35,087 nt of DNA from contig JAMQCK010000237.1 of the NCBI GenBank assembly GCA_024196135.1, positions 1 to 35,087 of the forward strand. Reading direction: 5' to 3'. Source of the DNA: Pleurotus ostreatus/Saccharomyces cerevisiae fusant. Its lineage: Eukaryota > Opisthokonta. The translations under genes and the position numbers were made by a program. The notes below the pieces were generated by a model, which was not told the DNA's origin, made no database searches, and saw only the letters and a list, made by a program, of their open reading frames with translations. Shown here in pieces: positions 21,981 to 33,136 of the stretch. How positions within the stretch are numbered: position 1 is the stretch's first letter; every line of letters starts with the position of its first letter.

Positions 21981-23038
21981 ATGTCGGAAATGGTGCAGGG
22001 CCTGTGGTTTCCTGACGGCAACATCATCATTCGCGTAGATGCCACCCGGTTCTGCTGCGTCCACAAGGGTGTCCTGGCGGCCAACTCGCCCGTCCTATCG
22101 GACATGTTTTCCGTCCCTAAGCCCGTCTGCTCTGAGACGATCGATGGACTGCCTATAGTGGCACTGCCGGACTCTCCTCAGGATGTCATGTACTGGTTGA
22201 AGTCTATGCTGGTGCCCGGGTACGTGATCTATGCAGGCTTCTGGCTTCAGCTAACGGGAATGTCCCTAGGGATTTTGAGGTCTATCCTCGACACATCCGC
22301 ATGGATAAAGTCCTTGCCGTCCTCCGCCTCAGCCACAAGTACGGCGTCCAGCACCTTCGCCAGTGCGCGCTCTATCACCTCAGCACGGCGTTCCCCATCG
22401 ATCAGGAAGGTGTCGAGAATATAGAAAATACCACCATCAGCGACTTCCACTACGTCTCTGTCGAACAGCTACTCCAGGTCAACGCCCTTGCGCAAGAGAT
22501 AAACGCGCTCTGGCTGATTCCCTTCGCCATGTACCAGCTGCACACCAAAACGTGGTCCAACAAAGCGGCGCAGCAAGTTCTGTTGGAATCGCCACTCGTG
22601 ACGCGCCTGGACCTCATATGCCTGGCGGATGTTGCGCGCATCGCGACGATAGAGTTCTCCCTTCGTGATCTTACCCAGTTCTCTCGCGCGGAACTTGCTG
22701 CATGCGATCATACGGGGCTCAGCAGTTGCGCATCTATCATAAGGCAAATCCTGATGGAGAGCCACAAGCAGCTCATAGTGACGCCCCTCACATTTCTGCG
22801 TCTGGCCACAGAGGACTTCTTGTCGGGAGAGACGATGAAGTATGACACGGTGCATGCGTTGATTGGCACTGTCTTGTGCTCGCGCTGCAGCAAGGTAGTG
22901 CTCAGCGAGATTTTTTGGCGTGCGTACCGTCGATTCTGGGATGCCTTGGCCCGTGATCTTGTTTTGGGATTCGACAGATCACACGACATGTTGATGGTTC
23001 AAAAGCGGGATAGAGGAGTCTTCGAAGCGGACGCGTAG
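21981..23038 (+). CDS. BTB/POZ domain protein B
   Basis: 335 residues in two exons (21981-22219 and 22270-23038). The 50-bp intron (GTACGT...CCCTAG) splits a Gly codon in phase 2, exactly as in BTB protein A. The BTB fold is clear: GLWFPDGNIIIRVDATRFC, then CVHKGVLAANSPVLSDMF, then LPDSPQDVMYWLKSMLVPG and, after the intron, DKVLAVLRLSHKYGVQHLRQ. The C-terminal ~200 residues align in outline with protein A (INALWLIPFAMYQLH versus VGALWILPALFYDLH) and keep a CxxC (LCSRCSKVVL) followed by a Trp-containing end (RRFWDALA). It is therefore a paralog, with unknown target. No truncation. Function is limited to a probable protein-protein or Cul3 adaptor role, inferred from the fold. Confidence 0.88.
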
Positions 23039-23707
23039 TTCCATTGTGCAGCATTTCTTGTAATCGAGTATCCATGATCCAATATTTTGGACCATCCAAT
23101 AAGGATGACAGCGACCGTAGATCGAGCGATATTGAGCCTAATTCTACTGATTACTAGCTTCCATCTCTTACGGATGAACTTACATGTGGTGTTCGACGTG
23201 ATGCGATGCCCGGGGAAAATGGTGGCGGCTTGCAGAGTCTGTGGCAATCGCTATATAGGCGACTGCTACAACCAATGGCCGCTTGACAACCTGTTACAAG
23301 ATGTATGCAAAGGTAAAGAATACGCAGGAAGAACCGCCTGCCAGATGCTTTCATGACTTGCCGTCCTTAATTCATACCACCTGAGAGATTTCTCCTTGTC
23401 TTTGGCGAGACATTTGCCATGGAGACCAAGACAAGCCCTTACCGGACCGACAAATTGCCTTGCCTTTCGCTAAGCGGTGGCAGCCAAGATGAGAAAAGAG
23501 TTCATGTGGTATAAAGTACATTGTCCCCGGACCTAACTCAAACGGAGCAGCAAAAAGAATAGCAAGCAGAAAGCGGTATCCAAACCAAATTAGAAGGTAT
23601 ATGTTTGTCCCGTCAAGAGTGGCTCCGAGAGCGCAGGTGCAGAAGACACCTCGAGGGACGGACGGCGCGTGCGAGCGCGAAGCAGCACGTATGAAAATAT
23701 TGAGCGC
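23039..23707. other. Convergent intergenic region
   Basis: Lies between the 3' ends of BTB gene B and the Unc13-like gene. Rather AT-rich with no neighbour-like codon use. An open frame at 23087-23356 has two Cys-x-x-x pairs but no coding signature. Nothing is supported. Confidence 0.5.
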
Positions 23708-26700
23708 TTACTCCGCAACAGGAGATGGCACAGGCGGGATTGCGCTTAGGCGGTTCGACCGTTGACTTTGCGAAGGGCGGTTCAGCCGATGCGCCTTCGA
23801 CGCCTGCCGCTGCTGCTCTTGCTCTGCCTGCATGTGCATGATCTGCAGTTGCTGCGCAATGAAGTCGGAGGTGCCCGGTCTATACACGGCGTCAGCTTCC
23901 AGTTTGAGCGCAGATTAGACGCTACGCACCGCATACGCAATATTCGCATGATGACCTCTCCGTTGTTAATCTCCTTCTCCGAGCGCTTCTCCTTCTTGCG
24001 CTCTTTGATCGTTCCGAGATTGCGTTGATTGTACACGCTCTTGGCCTTCTTCTTCATCGTCCCGGACGAGCGCAGGCTTTGTGACATCATCCGCACGCAC
24101 TCTTCCATAAGGGCATCGCTGCAAAGGATGTCAGTAGGCGAATGTCAGAAATAGAACAAGCACATACCTGTGCCAGTCGTAGTACAGCCGGATGGATACG
24201 ATGCTGTGGTACTTCTGGTTCTGCAGTTCCTCAAGTGGAACGGGGCCCTCGCCGCCTGCGTAGAAGTAGTCGCGCAAGAACTGACACCCATCAGCACCAC
24301 GGTTGTAGTACTTCCGCACATCGTTCGCACCTTCAACCACTTGAACACGATGTCCACCTCCTTGTCGCTCAGCGGCTTCATATCGCTTGTCGCGTCCGAT
24401 AGCGGAGGGATCAGCAAGCCCTCAATCACCGTTAGCACCTCCTTCCACACGCGCGTCATCACCATCTCCTTCGCAGTGTCACTCAGATAGGTATTCAGCG
24501 TCTGCAGGTTCGCGTCGAAGTAGTCAAACAGCGGCAGGATCGCCTGCTCGATCTCGACATCCGTCAGGTCTTCGGGTCGTATGCGCGGCTTCTCGGACTG
24601 TGGCAGAGGAATCTGGGGCTCGTTGGACGAGGAGCCGATGGCGGAGCGGTAGAGCGCGGTGACGTTGCCCAGCGCCTTGTTGTAGTCGAGGGTGGAGTTG
24701 CCCTTGATCAATGTCCTGAGCACGTTCCGCGAGAGGCATTGCCGAATGAAGGGCGACATCTGTGAAGCATCTCAGCACCGGTCGTAAGCTTGCACAACGC
24801 TCATACCATACCTTGTCGATAAAGATCCTCAACATGTCCGCCTCAGCACGCTTCAACGAGCGGAAAGCACGGCCGAAGTAGAACTGAATGTCGTCCTTCT
24901 CGCCCTCCATACTAACACGTACCAGGATCCGGCCTTGTGAGTCGAGGTCCATCCACAGGTCATGCGCAAGGAAGTCGCCGAAACGGCGAGGGTCTAAGCA
25001 GAGATAAGCCCGTCCGATGGTGTCGTGCTTCCCGACGAGTGCGCGATCGCGGACGCTGACCATGAGCCATAACGCCTTGTCGACCGAGATGTCGAAAGTT
25101 TCGTCCCCTACAATCGAGTCAGCACACGCCGCCATGGCATGATATGAAGGCACGTACACCGCGGATTCAAGCTCTCATATATGGTCCTCGTCTTCGCTAC
25201 CCGATTGCCAGCCTCGTCGCTTAGAGTCACGAATGTGTCCAACTTTGACGACGGACTGCTATCCAGCGGCACCAACCCCTCCGCAATCACGACCTTCACC
25301 GTGAACAAGAACCGTTCGCGCTCCGCCTTCTCAGGTACCGGCGGCGCGAGCTCGCGCAGCGTGTCCGCGACGTTGTCCGCCTGCATCTGGTCGTACATCT
25401 TGTCCAGCAGCCGTCGCGCGGCCTCGATGTTGTTCAGCTTGACGCAGGACTGCGGCTGGAAGTTATACGGCTCAACGCGCTTCTCGCCCTGGATGGCGAG
25501 TTGGCGCGCTTTTTCGAGCCAGGCGGAAGACTTTTGCGGTTGGAGGTAGTCATTGGGGCGAGGGAACATTTCGGTGAGGAAGAGAGCTTCGACGCTGCGG
25601 CAGTACTGCTCCACGGCCTTCGAGACGGTCTGTGAAGGCTATGAGCACGGTACCGAAGTACGATGAGCCCGACGTACCTTGGACAACGCGGTGAAAAACC
25701 TTGCGTTCTGATACTCATCCTCCCATTCGAGATCCTGCAAGAAGTCTATAGGACTACGCAAGGAGTCGAAGAGGTCTACAATCGAGGAACTATGTCCTTC
25801 CGTGCTTTCGGACTCGAACTGACGGGAGAAGTTAGTAGCCGGCAGAAGAGTGCCGACAGCCTACTACTCACCTTATCCTGTGCGATGGCGGCCTCAACCC
25901 ATTGACTTGTCTTCGCATCCGTGTTTGCAAGCCACTGGCGAACGTACGGCTCAAAGAAATTCGCCAAGTCGAAGGTGGTTTGACCCCTGCAGGCGCGGGT
26001 CAGAACAGCGCGACTGGCAAAAGGCATCTGCTCACTCTGGCACAAAGGCTTTGTACATGCCCAACAGCATCTTCGTTCTCCTGTAGAGCGCGAAGATGTC
26101 CTGGATAGGTACGTCCGGCGTCGGCCCGTTCATCGACGCCTCGAAAAGGTATTTCTGATTCTGCTGCAGCTCGCCCACGAACATGGGTATCAATTCGCCG
26201 ACAACGAGCGATACGAGGTCGAGTTGTCTGGTAAGTATATAAGTGTCTGCATCGCTAGACGGATAGAGTGTCTCGTACCCTAATATCGGCTCTGGGAACC
26301 GCTTGTCTAGTAGCTTCGCGTGCTTCTCGATGTCGTCCGTCATCAGCAATAATGGCAATGCGCGGTTGACACCCGGCTCCTTGTGGAACTCCGCCATCTT
26401 GTACTGGTAGTAGTCCTGCGAGGCTTGCCGCACGCGGTCCCGGATGTCCTCCATCCGTGCGTTGACGTCGACCTCAAAGCGCTCAAGAAGACCACTCTCC
26501 TGCAGCTGCTCAAGCACGGCGATGAAGGGTGCGATATCGGACTTCTTCAAGTCGGGTAACGCGTCCATCGCGTGGTAAACAGATGACAGGAAGATGTTGA
26601 AGAGGCTGCCGTAGACACTGGTGAGGTATTCCATCTGGAAGGGTTGTTAGACGCAAGGAAAGGACGCTGTAGATAGCACATACGTCCTGCAGTGGCCACT

Positions 26701-28408
26701 TGTCAAACTCAATCTCGTGCATCACACGTTGGACGTTCTGCAGCGCCTCCGGGACGCACTCCATGGGTATATCGTTCCTCTCGTACAACTGCCGCACCAG
26801 GTCCAAGAAGCACGCCACCCGATACGGCTGCCCAATCCGCCAACGCAGCGCGCACTCGTTGATGAGCTCGATATGCGGCGCGGACAGGATCCCCAGCGAC
26901 ACCTCGTCATTATCGTCCACCTCCGGGCTCATCATGCGCTCTAGGTCCGCCATAAGGCACGTCTCGAGCAGCTTCTTGTAGTACTTCTTCGGATTGGGCG
27001 GGATGTACGTGAAGTTGTGGCCGACCTGGATGTCGTCATCATCGTCGGCGCCCAGGTCCTCGTAGGAGCCGCCTTCTTGCTGCTCGAGCGCGTAGAGGGA
27101 TCTTCGGCTGCCGACGGACGCTTGTCGGGAGTCGGTGTAGACGGACCCGGGCCGTGTGGTTTGGAGGACCTCGGAGGGGGTGGATTTCGCGAGTTCGGGG
27201 TTGAATTGAACCATGGCGACCATGAGTTGCTGAATGTGCGAGGTCTCAAGCGTTCGCCAGTGATGCCACGCAGCCTCGCTCGCGAAGTCCTCTTCACGAC
27301 CGGGGAAGGGCGCGCCGGCATTGATATTCTTCAAGCACGTCTGCATACGGGGTTTAGGGCGCTGATAACCAGGGAGCGTGGCTTTCGGGTGCTCACCTTC
27401 AAGTCGGTGAGAGCAGCCTTCTCCGTGCAGATGCTCCGGAGCTTGTCGACCTCCTTCTGTACCGCGGACTCGGGGACCTTGAACACAGATGCGACCGTCT
27501 TCACGAGGTCCATGTCTCCGACGCTTTGGCTAATGCCAGGGGCGACGTACGAATCGCGCTGTGAGCCCGAGTCGTAACCAGAGTCCGTGGATGGTACAGA
27601 GGTTGCGGGAGCCAGCTTCGCTGTGTACATCTCCAGCCTTGATAGCAGTTCAGGGGACACATGGCTCAGGTTCTTCAAGCAGCTATGTAGGAGATGCACG
27701 AATTGCGCGATCTGCTTGTTGAGCTCGATCTTCCAGCCGTCGCCCGCTAGTGTTGGCTCCTTCTTGAGTACGCCCGTCGCATGCGTCGCGAACATTAGGA
27801 TAAGCTCCTCGATCTTGCGGTTCTCCTTCATTTGGCGCTTGAAGCTGTCGACCATGAATTGGGTATAGAATTTGGCCATGGTGCGGCGCACGAGCTGGTC
27901 CGAGTATCTGTGATGTGGGTCAGCACCGGTCGGCTGCGCGCAGCACGCCACGCACGTCGGATCCTTGCCCATGGCGATGTTCTGCAGCTTGTTCTCCAGC
28001 ACCTTGAGCATCTTCTCGGGGAACTTGACACTCTTGGGTCCATCCCGCACGTCCTTGAAGAGGTCCGAGATTGAGAAATTGGAGAGTGCGGATAGTCGTA
28101 GTGAATGTTCCCTCTCGCGCTCGCGATCCTTGTCCTTGCCCTCTGGGGCAGCAGCCTCGGGCTTGGGGAGCGTCAAGTACGCGAGGATGCTGTGGCGCGC
28201 GCAATATCAGATGGATGTACATGGCGATCGACGAGGACCCTTACGCGACACGCAGTACATATCTAGGCGGGAGGTCAGAGGCGTAAGAAAGGCAGGACAC
28301 GTCCACGCACTCGAAGAGGTCATCCTCCGTAATGCGATGCTTCGAAATCCTCCTCTCGTGCGTAAGGCTGGAGTAGCTGCCTACGCTTGCTACGCTTCGC
28401 CTTGACAT
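23708..28408 (-). CDS. Munc13/Unc13-like protein with MHD1, C2 and MHD2 regions
   Basis: 1347 residues in 14 exons (transcript order): 28408-28311, 28262-28245, 28189-27956, 27907-27397, 27340-26684, 26634-26036, 25986-25872, 25818-25678, 25629-25158, 25107-24812, 24759-24331, 24280-24168, 24118-23930 and 23879-23708; every phase closes. Exon 2 is only 18 nt. Fungal relatives (fission yeast Ync13) act at the plasma membrane in vesicle tethering, linking exocytosis to endocytosis and septum integrity. The N terminus (MSRRSVASVGSYSS) is basic. The MHD1-like helical region falls at about 505-745 (SVYGSLFNIFLSSVYHAMDA, DDIEKHAKLLDKRFPEPILG, ANFFEPYVRQWLANT). The C2 domain is about 893-1015 (FLFTVKVVIAEGLVPLDSS, LNPRWDETFDI). 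Its loop has DTFV instead of DPYV and few Asp, so calcium binding is doubtful. MHD2 is about 1047-1250. The tail is Lys-rich, then Gln-rich. The C2 donor was placed to keep the conserved Trp of NPRWDE. Confidence 0.92.
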
Positions 28409-28988
28409 GAGCGACCGGTCGCTGAGTGTCGGATATGGTGGGGGGTATAGCGTTGATTATATTTCGCGTCGAACGATGGTTGCGAGCGCGCGCGTTCTTC
28501 TCAGACGGCCAGTGAGATAATCAAGCACTGAAACGTCGCTGCGCGCGCACCAGTACCCTCGGGCGGAGTCACTGCCTCTCGCCGTGTTGTAATGATTCCT
28601 TCCCCTCGCTGTTCGTGATGGCCTGACGGGAGCGATCGTAGAGATTGCGGCAGTTGCTGCCTCGGTGTACTTGAAGGAAGAGTCTGACGACGGCTCTTGT
28701 ACGTTTCCGGACCCACTTGCCGTCTTTGGACGGATCTTTGGATTCAGTGTCTCCGTCGTCAGAGGTGCAACTCTGTTGGTATACAGAACGAAGAGGGACA
28801 AGTCGGAGGGAGAAACAGATCTTGGCCCCGTCGCAGGCGTACCGAAGCGGCGGCCAGGACAAGTGGGCGCAAATGGGCGACGCCGGCAAATTCCGTGGCA
28901 CGCGATCTGTCACGTGCAAATGCAACTTGAATAAAACAACAAAAAGACACCTCCTCATCCCGCGATTGGCCATACAAGCGCCCTAAAG
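28409..28988. other. Intergenic: Unc13-like promoter and GH79 3' flank
   Basis: Both neighbours are on the minus strand. There is a CTGTCACGTGCAAATG site at 28905-28920. Short open frames on both strands at 28500-28970 show no conserved composition, and no gene was recognised. Confidence 0.5.
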
Positions 28989-31769
28989 TTACACTCCAAA
29001 GTACAGCATCAAAATTCCCGCCATCGCTACCGTCAAACACACCAGGCTACCTCCATCCAACCTCCTCACCGCTTCATCCGTCACACTCCCATGCGACGTG
29101 CTCCCAAGCCAGCCACGCTCAGACCCGTTCATCCCATTGGCCGTCGCTAGCACGCTCGGATCCACCGTCGCCGTATTCAGCGTCTTCGTCTGCGCGGTCG
29201 TCGCGAACGTCTTCGTCGCCGCGTCCTTGTCCGCGACATCGTTGTCATCTTCGAGGAAGACGAGCGCGAAGCCGGGCGCGGGGACGTGAATGGCGCACGC
29301 GCCGTCGGAGCAGGCGACAGTCTGGACGTCGAGATCGCCACGTAGGATGCCGTCAACTTCAAACTGATTGCCGAAGGTCTGAATGTCTGTCGTCAGCAAA
29401 CCACCATTTACGCAACAAACACCCAAACTCACCTGCCCCGCGTATTTAAAATCCTTGACCGCCGCAACGCCTCCTTCCCCACCTTGCAAGTACTTCACCT
29501 TCGCGTTCCCAGGCAGCCCGTCCGCGCGGATCGTCGCTCTGTAGACGTTCCCACCATTCGGATCCGTCACGTAGTTGAACAACGCCACCCTCGCTAGCTT
29601 CCCATTCTCGTATACCGCGTACTGTGGGGTGTATATGTTCCCATTGTTGCCTTGCAGGTCGACGACCTGTGCAGTCCCTGTCGACCCAAGCGCCTCAGAC
29701 AGGATGAGCGCGCTATAGAAGATCGAGCCAATGGTAAACTCGGAGTACGCGCTGCGCGCGCCGGGCGGTGCTGCAGACGGTTCAGCACACGTGCCATACG
29801 ATTCCAATGCGACGTAGCGTACCAGTGAAGGGCTGGAAGTTGGGAGCGGTCAGTACGAGAATATGAGAGAGATAGGCGTCAGACGTACATTGTAAAAGAC
29901 GTTTTGCCCGCCGACGTGTAGCATGCCTCCCGAGAAATTACTATACGCCAACTGGAGCCCATAGTCCAACGCCCACAGCGCAGCGCCATAGCTGTTCGAG
30001 ATGCCCGGGAAGCCACCTAGAGGCCAAGTTCACGTCAGCTTGTTTTTCACTTCCACACGTTTCCTCATCCGTCTTTCCGGTCCAGCTTCAGACACACCAG
30101 CCCCACCATCCTTCCCTACCCGCCACCTCCCCCTGAAGATAAGAACGAAAACAAAAAAATCCTTCGCCCACTTACCGCAACTCGCTGTGTTCGTCTCCAG
30201 CATATAGAACGGCAGCCCCCTATCCCTTGCAATCGCGCTCGAGTTCAAGTACGGCTGAATTAGGGAGACCGGCGCGGTGTGGTTGAGGAACAAAGGAAAC
30301 TCGTCCTGATTGACCTTCGGTGACCCGTTCGCGCCAAACATCGCGAAGCAGTTGTTATCGGGGTAGCTGCGGACGACAGAGGTTAGATGTGTACAAGGCG
30401 TGAAAAAGACTCCGACCGCGGATATAATCAATCACTCACTGCTCGACCGCCAAAATTCCCAATCTATCCTTGTGTCTATCCAAAAAGCCCGTGTCCCACA
30501 CGTCCTCTGGCCGCCAGTCGCCCGTCGCCACGCTGGGGCCTGCAGAATGGTCAGCCAAGGGGAGATCAATCTGCGAATGTACCTCCTTGCTCACCAATGA
30601 GATAGTTCTGCGTCCTCACACCTGCAGCGTCCAGCGCGTCGCTGCAGGACGCAAATTCGTCGGAATACGTCGCGGGCGTATAGGTGTCGGGCCGGTGGCC
30701 GTGACTGCGGGCAGAGGGAGAATGTCAGGCGGATGAAGCATGAATTTGGGGTGGTTGAGAATCAATGGTGCAGACTGAGAAACGATAGTGCAAGAAAAAG
30801 ACGAATGTGCGAATGAATGTACTTACGCCGCATATAAATCCGGCTCGTTGCCGACCTGCAGCGCTAGGAGCTTGTCACCCAAAACCTGCGTCCCGTGCTG
30901 GGCGATCTCGAGGCGCCAGTCGGTATCGTTGAAGGGGACGCCTTGCATGGGCGTTGAGCACCGAGGTCAGGACATAACGAGGATTATAAAATCTCACCGA
31001 GCACCCAGCGAACGTCAACCAGCGAAGACACGTTCGCCATGAGGTAGAAGAGGTCCATGGTGTATATGACGGCGGGCGTTTCTGTCTGCGGAATGTCAGT
31101 GGGTTATTGCATTCACAGGTGATGCATGCGCCGCGACGTGGGAGACGGTGATCAATGTGGAATTAAGGAAATGATCGACTTACTGGGTTGTTCGTCTCCG
31201 CCTTCTGCTTCGAAACCGCTTTTCCGTCTCCCAGGTCATCGACCATGAACGCGAACTCCTGCGTGTTGCCGCCCAGCCGTATCCGTACAGGCCCGCCGCG
31301 CTCGACGAGGGTCTGCATCAGATTCAAGAAAGGCGGCTGCAGATGCGTCGAATTTCGGCCGACTTCAAAAGGGTCAGATGCGTCCTTCTCTTCCCACCTC
31401 TAAACAGGCGCCACAAGGATTTGCACGAGCGTCATGATACTCACTAACTTGATTGATAACCGACATCTCGATAGAGAAGCCCCACAGGTTCCCATATGTC
31501 TGCTGGATACCTAAGCCGGACACGCCGTCGCTCGAGGACTGCAGCTCGAGCGTGAAGTCGTTGGTCGGCTCATTCGGTGGCGCGGGTGCTGCCAGCGTGG
31601 AGGTGTTGTACGCTGCGTAGGTCGTCGCGGTTGCGGTCCCCGTGGCAGACGCGCCATAGGGCTGCTGGTTGTATACAGTTACAGCGCAGACGCCTTCCAG
31701 CCAGAGGATGAGTAGCAGTAAGGTCCTGAGCCTGAGGATCCGAAGTTCAAGCATAGCGAAGGGCAGCAT
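28989..31769 (-). CDS. Glycoside hydrolase family 79 (beta-glucuronidase-like), secreted, possibly GPI-anchored
   Basis: 657 residues in 11 exons (transcript order): 31769-31445, 31362-31184, 31085-30998, 30941-30827, 30704-30595, 30539-30440, 30366-30176, 30016-29889, 29832-29823, 29770-29433 and 29378-28989; all phases close. It starts with a signal peptide (LRTLLLLILWLEGVCA) followed by a Thr/Ala-rich linker. The TIM-barrel has IRLGGNTQEF, VRWVLGVPFND, the acid/base motif LQVGNEPDLY (Glu about 230) and the nucleophile in FYMLETNTASCGG (Glu about 363), then GISNSYGAALWALDYGLQL. The C-terminal beta domain typical of GH79 includes KYAGQTFGNQFEVDG. The last residues (LVCLTVAMAGILMLYFGV) form a hydrophobic tail after a Ser/Gly-rich stretch, as in GPI-anchored proteins. 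Likely substrates are glucuronosyl groups of plant or fungal polysaccharides such as arabinogalactan (family knowledge). The ATG at 31769 was chosen; 31754 is an alternative. The 10-nt exon 9 codes Pro-Phe-Thr and one extra base. Confidence 0.93.
29823..29832 (-). other. 10-nt microexon of the GH79 gene
   Basis: CCCTTCACTG is flanked by a 56-bp upstream intron ending CCAG and a 52-bp downstream intron starting GTACGC and ending CTGCAG. With it the protein reads NVFYN-PFT-APPGARSAYSEF, which fits the family and keeps the frame. Skipping it would shift the frame by one. Confidence 0.8.
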
Positions 31770-32032
31770 TCGCGTCTTCCTCGCGCGCCTCAAACGCGAC
31801 TCAGTGGGTATATGCTACAGTCGCTCGCTCGTTGATGATGGGGGTATCTGGAAAGAAAGGTATTCGAAAGCGACGGAAGGAAAATGAAAGGCCAAGTTGA
31901 ACTTTTGATCGGAGCAGCGGCGCGGCAGTTGCCAGGCGCCCGGGCCGGATGCCGGCGTTCATTGAGCTCTGCTCTTCGACACCCACCCACGTGCGGGACA
32001 CCCAGAGGCTCTCGCGCCTCCATATCGCACGA
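31770..32032. promoter_or_regulatory. Divergent promoter region shared by GH79 and sus1
   Basis: Only 263 bp separate the two ATGs. It contains CAAGTTGAACTTTTG at 31893-31907 (imperfect palindrome around G), but no CACGTG at the usual distance. No TATA box is evident for either gene. Confidence 0.55.
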
Positions 32033-32541
32033 ATGCCTCCCCGCGCGGCAGCGAACGGGCGTGGCGCGTACAGCGCGAACGGCGCGCGCGCCGGCTCGAG
32101 TACGAATGGGTCAGTGAACGCGAACGGCGCGACGAAGCCCCCCATGGACGCTGTTGAGCACGAGCTGCTCCGTCGGCTGCTCGCGTCGCCGGAGTGGGGC
32201 GCGATACGGGCAGCGCTGCATGCAAGGCTGAATGAGGCGGGGTGGGTGGACGAGCTGTATATCAGGGGCACGGCGCGCACGGCGAACTCGCTCACGAGCG
32301 TGACGGTGCAGGATCTGCTAGACCATTTGGGGCCACATGCGCATGGTGAGTCGAGCGCGAGAGGTGGCGTGTAGGGTGGGGGAGTGGATGGAGGATGCGG
32401 GGGCATGGTGGAGGGAGAGGAGGAAGGAAGGGAACTAGAGCATAAGGCTAACGAGTTCTTGCAGCTGCTGTGCCGGCGCATGTGAAGCAGGAGATCATGG
32501 GCATGATTAGGGCCTTCCTCGACCGGCAAGTGGCTTCATAG
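32033..32541 (+). CDS. sus1: Sus1/ENY2: SAGA deubiquitinase-module and TREX-2 subunit
   Basis: 129 residues in two exons (32033-32345 and 32465-32541), phase 1. Sus1/ENY2 links histone H2B deubiquitination in SAGA with mRNA export through TREX-2 at the nuclear pore. The helical core is recognisable: ELLRRLLASPEWGAIRAAL, ARLNEAGWVDELYIR, SVTVQDLLDHLGPHA and, in exon 2, VPAHVKQEIMGMIRAFLDRQ, which correspond in order to the family's five helices (GW-D, VTVDDL and VP-VK-EL-IR-FL patterns). An N-terminal extension of 37 residues rich in Asn, Gly and Ala precedes the core. The internal Met at 32144 (MDAVEHELLRR) would give 92 residues, near the usual length, so the true start is uncertain. The single intron is 119 bp, over twice the local norm. 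Confidence 0.92.
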
Positions 32542-32997
32542 GACGCCGCGGGCCGCCCCCCAGGACGACCCATACCACATCACTTGCTATACCCCGGCGC
32601 TCGCCACCATCCATCATACCCACCTCTGCTGTAGGCTGGCGCACCCCTCACGCATACATCGACGACCCCACTCGACGTCCTTATACTATGGTCACACCGA
32701 ACAGGGCATCAGCTTAATCTCCGTGGAATCACCTCCTTGAATCCATACAGCACGCAGAGGAACTACCTACATATGAACAGCATCTCTCGAAGTCCATGTA
32801 CAAGTCCTGCGATCATCTCATCATCCTATCAATGCACGCGTGCCCCTACGTCATTACCACTTCAAGCAGCGATACATGCACTCGCCGGTTGCGGATGCAC
32901 CTATCTCAGGTATGCATATACCCAGAAGAAGTGCTGATACACTGCCAGTGCTTCACAGTCTGATGCGCAGCGATCGGCGCCTCTCGCAAATCGGCCT
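32542..32997. other. Intergenic: sus1 3' flank
   Basis: Plus-strand 3' UTR-like sequence with no GC3-biased open frame. It ends at the stop of the possible minus-strand exon at 32998. Nothing else was seen. Confidence 0.5.
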
Positions 32998-33136
32998 TCA
33001 GAGTTTTGCCTGGCAGACATACCACTTAGCATGTGGACCGTACTTCCATCGCCGAACAGAGAACCGCAGCCAATGGTCCAAGATCAAGTGCAGACCGGGT
33101 GCATACTTGTCCTCGTCGATTGCGTACTCGTCCACT
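32998..33136 (-). CDS. Possible orphan C-terminal exon of an unrecognised protein
   Basis: Read on the minus strand from an AG at 33137-33138, a frame codes VDEYAIDEDKYAPGLHLI followed by LDHWLRFSVRRWKYGPHAK and WYVCQAKL, then TGA at 32998-33000. The composition (aromatic and basic residues, Trp-rich) is protein-like, and an upstream stop in this frame shows it would need an acceptor at CGATAGCCAG. The next upstream open frame (from MQEYKGGESSRPES, about 33246) is in a different phase, and I could not choose a convincing donor. It may be the last exon of a small gene or a remnant of a decayed one. Family not recognised. Confidence 0.35.

Noticed and set aside
23087..23356. Plus-strand 89-codon ORF with Cys pairs
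   Set aside because: No GC3 bias, no neighbouring splice support, sits in the 3' flank of BTB gene B.
31770..31793. GH79 start upstream of 31769 (Arg-rich MRRARKT extension)
   Set aside because: The codon there is TTG, and the extra Arg-rich residues would precede an otherwise normal signal peptide.
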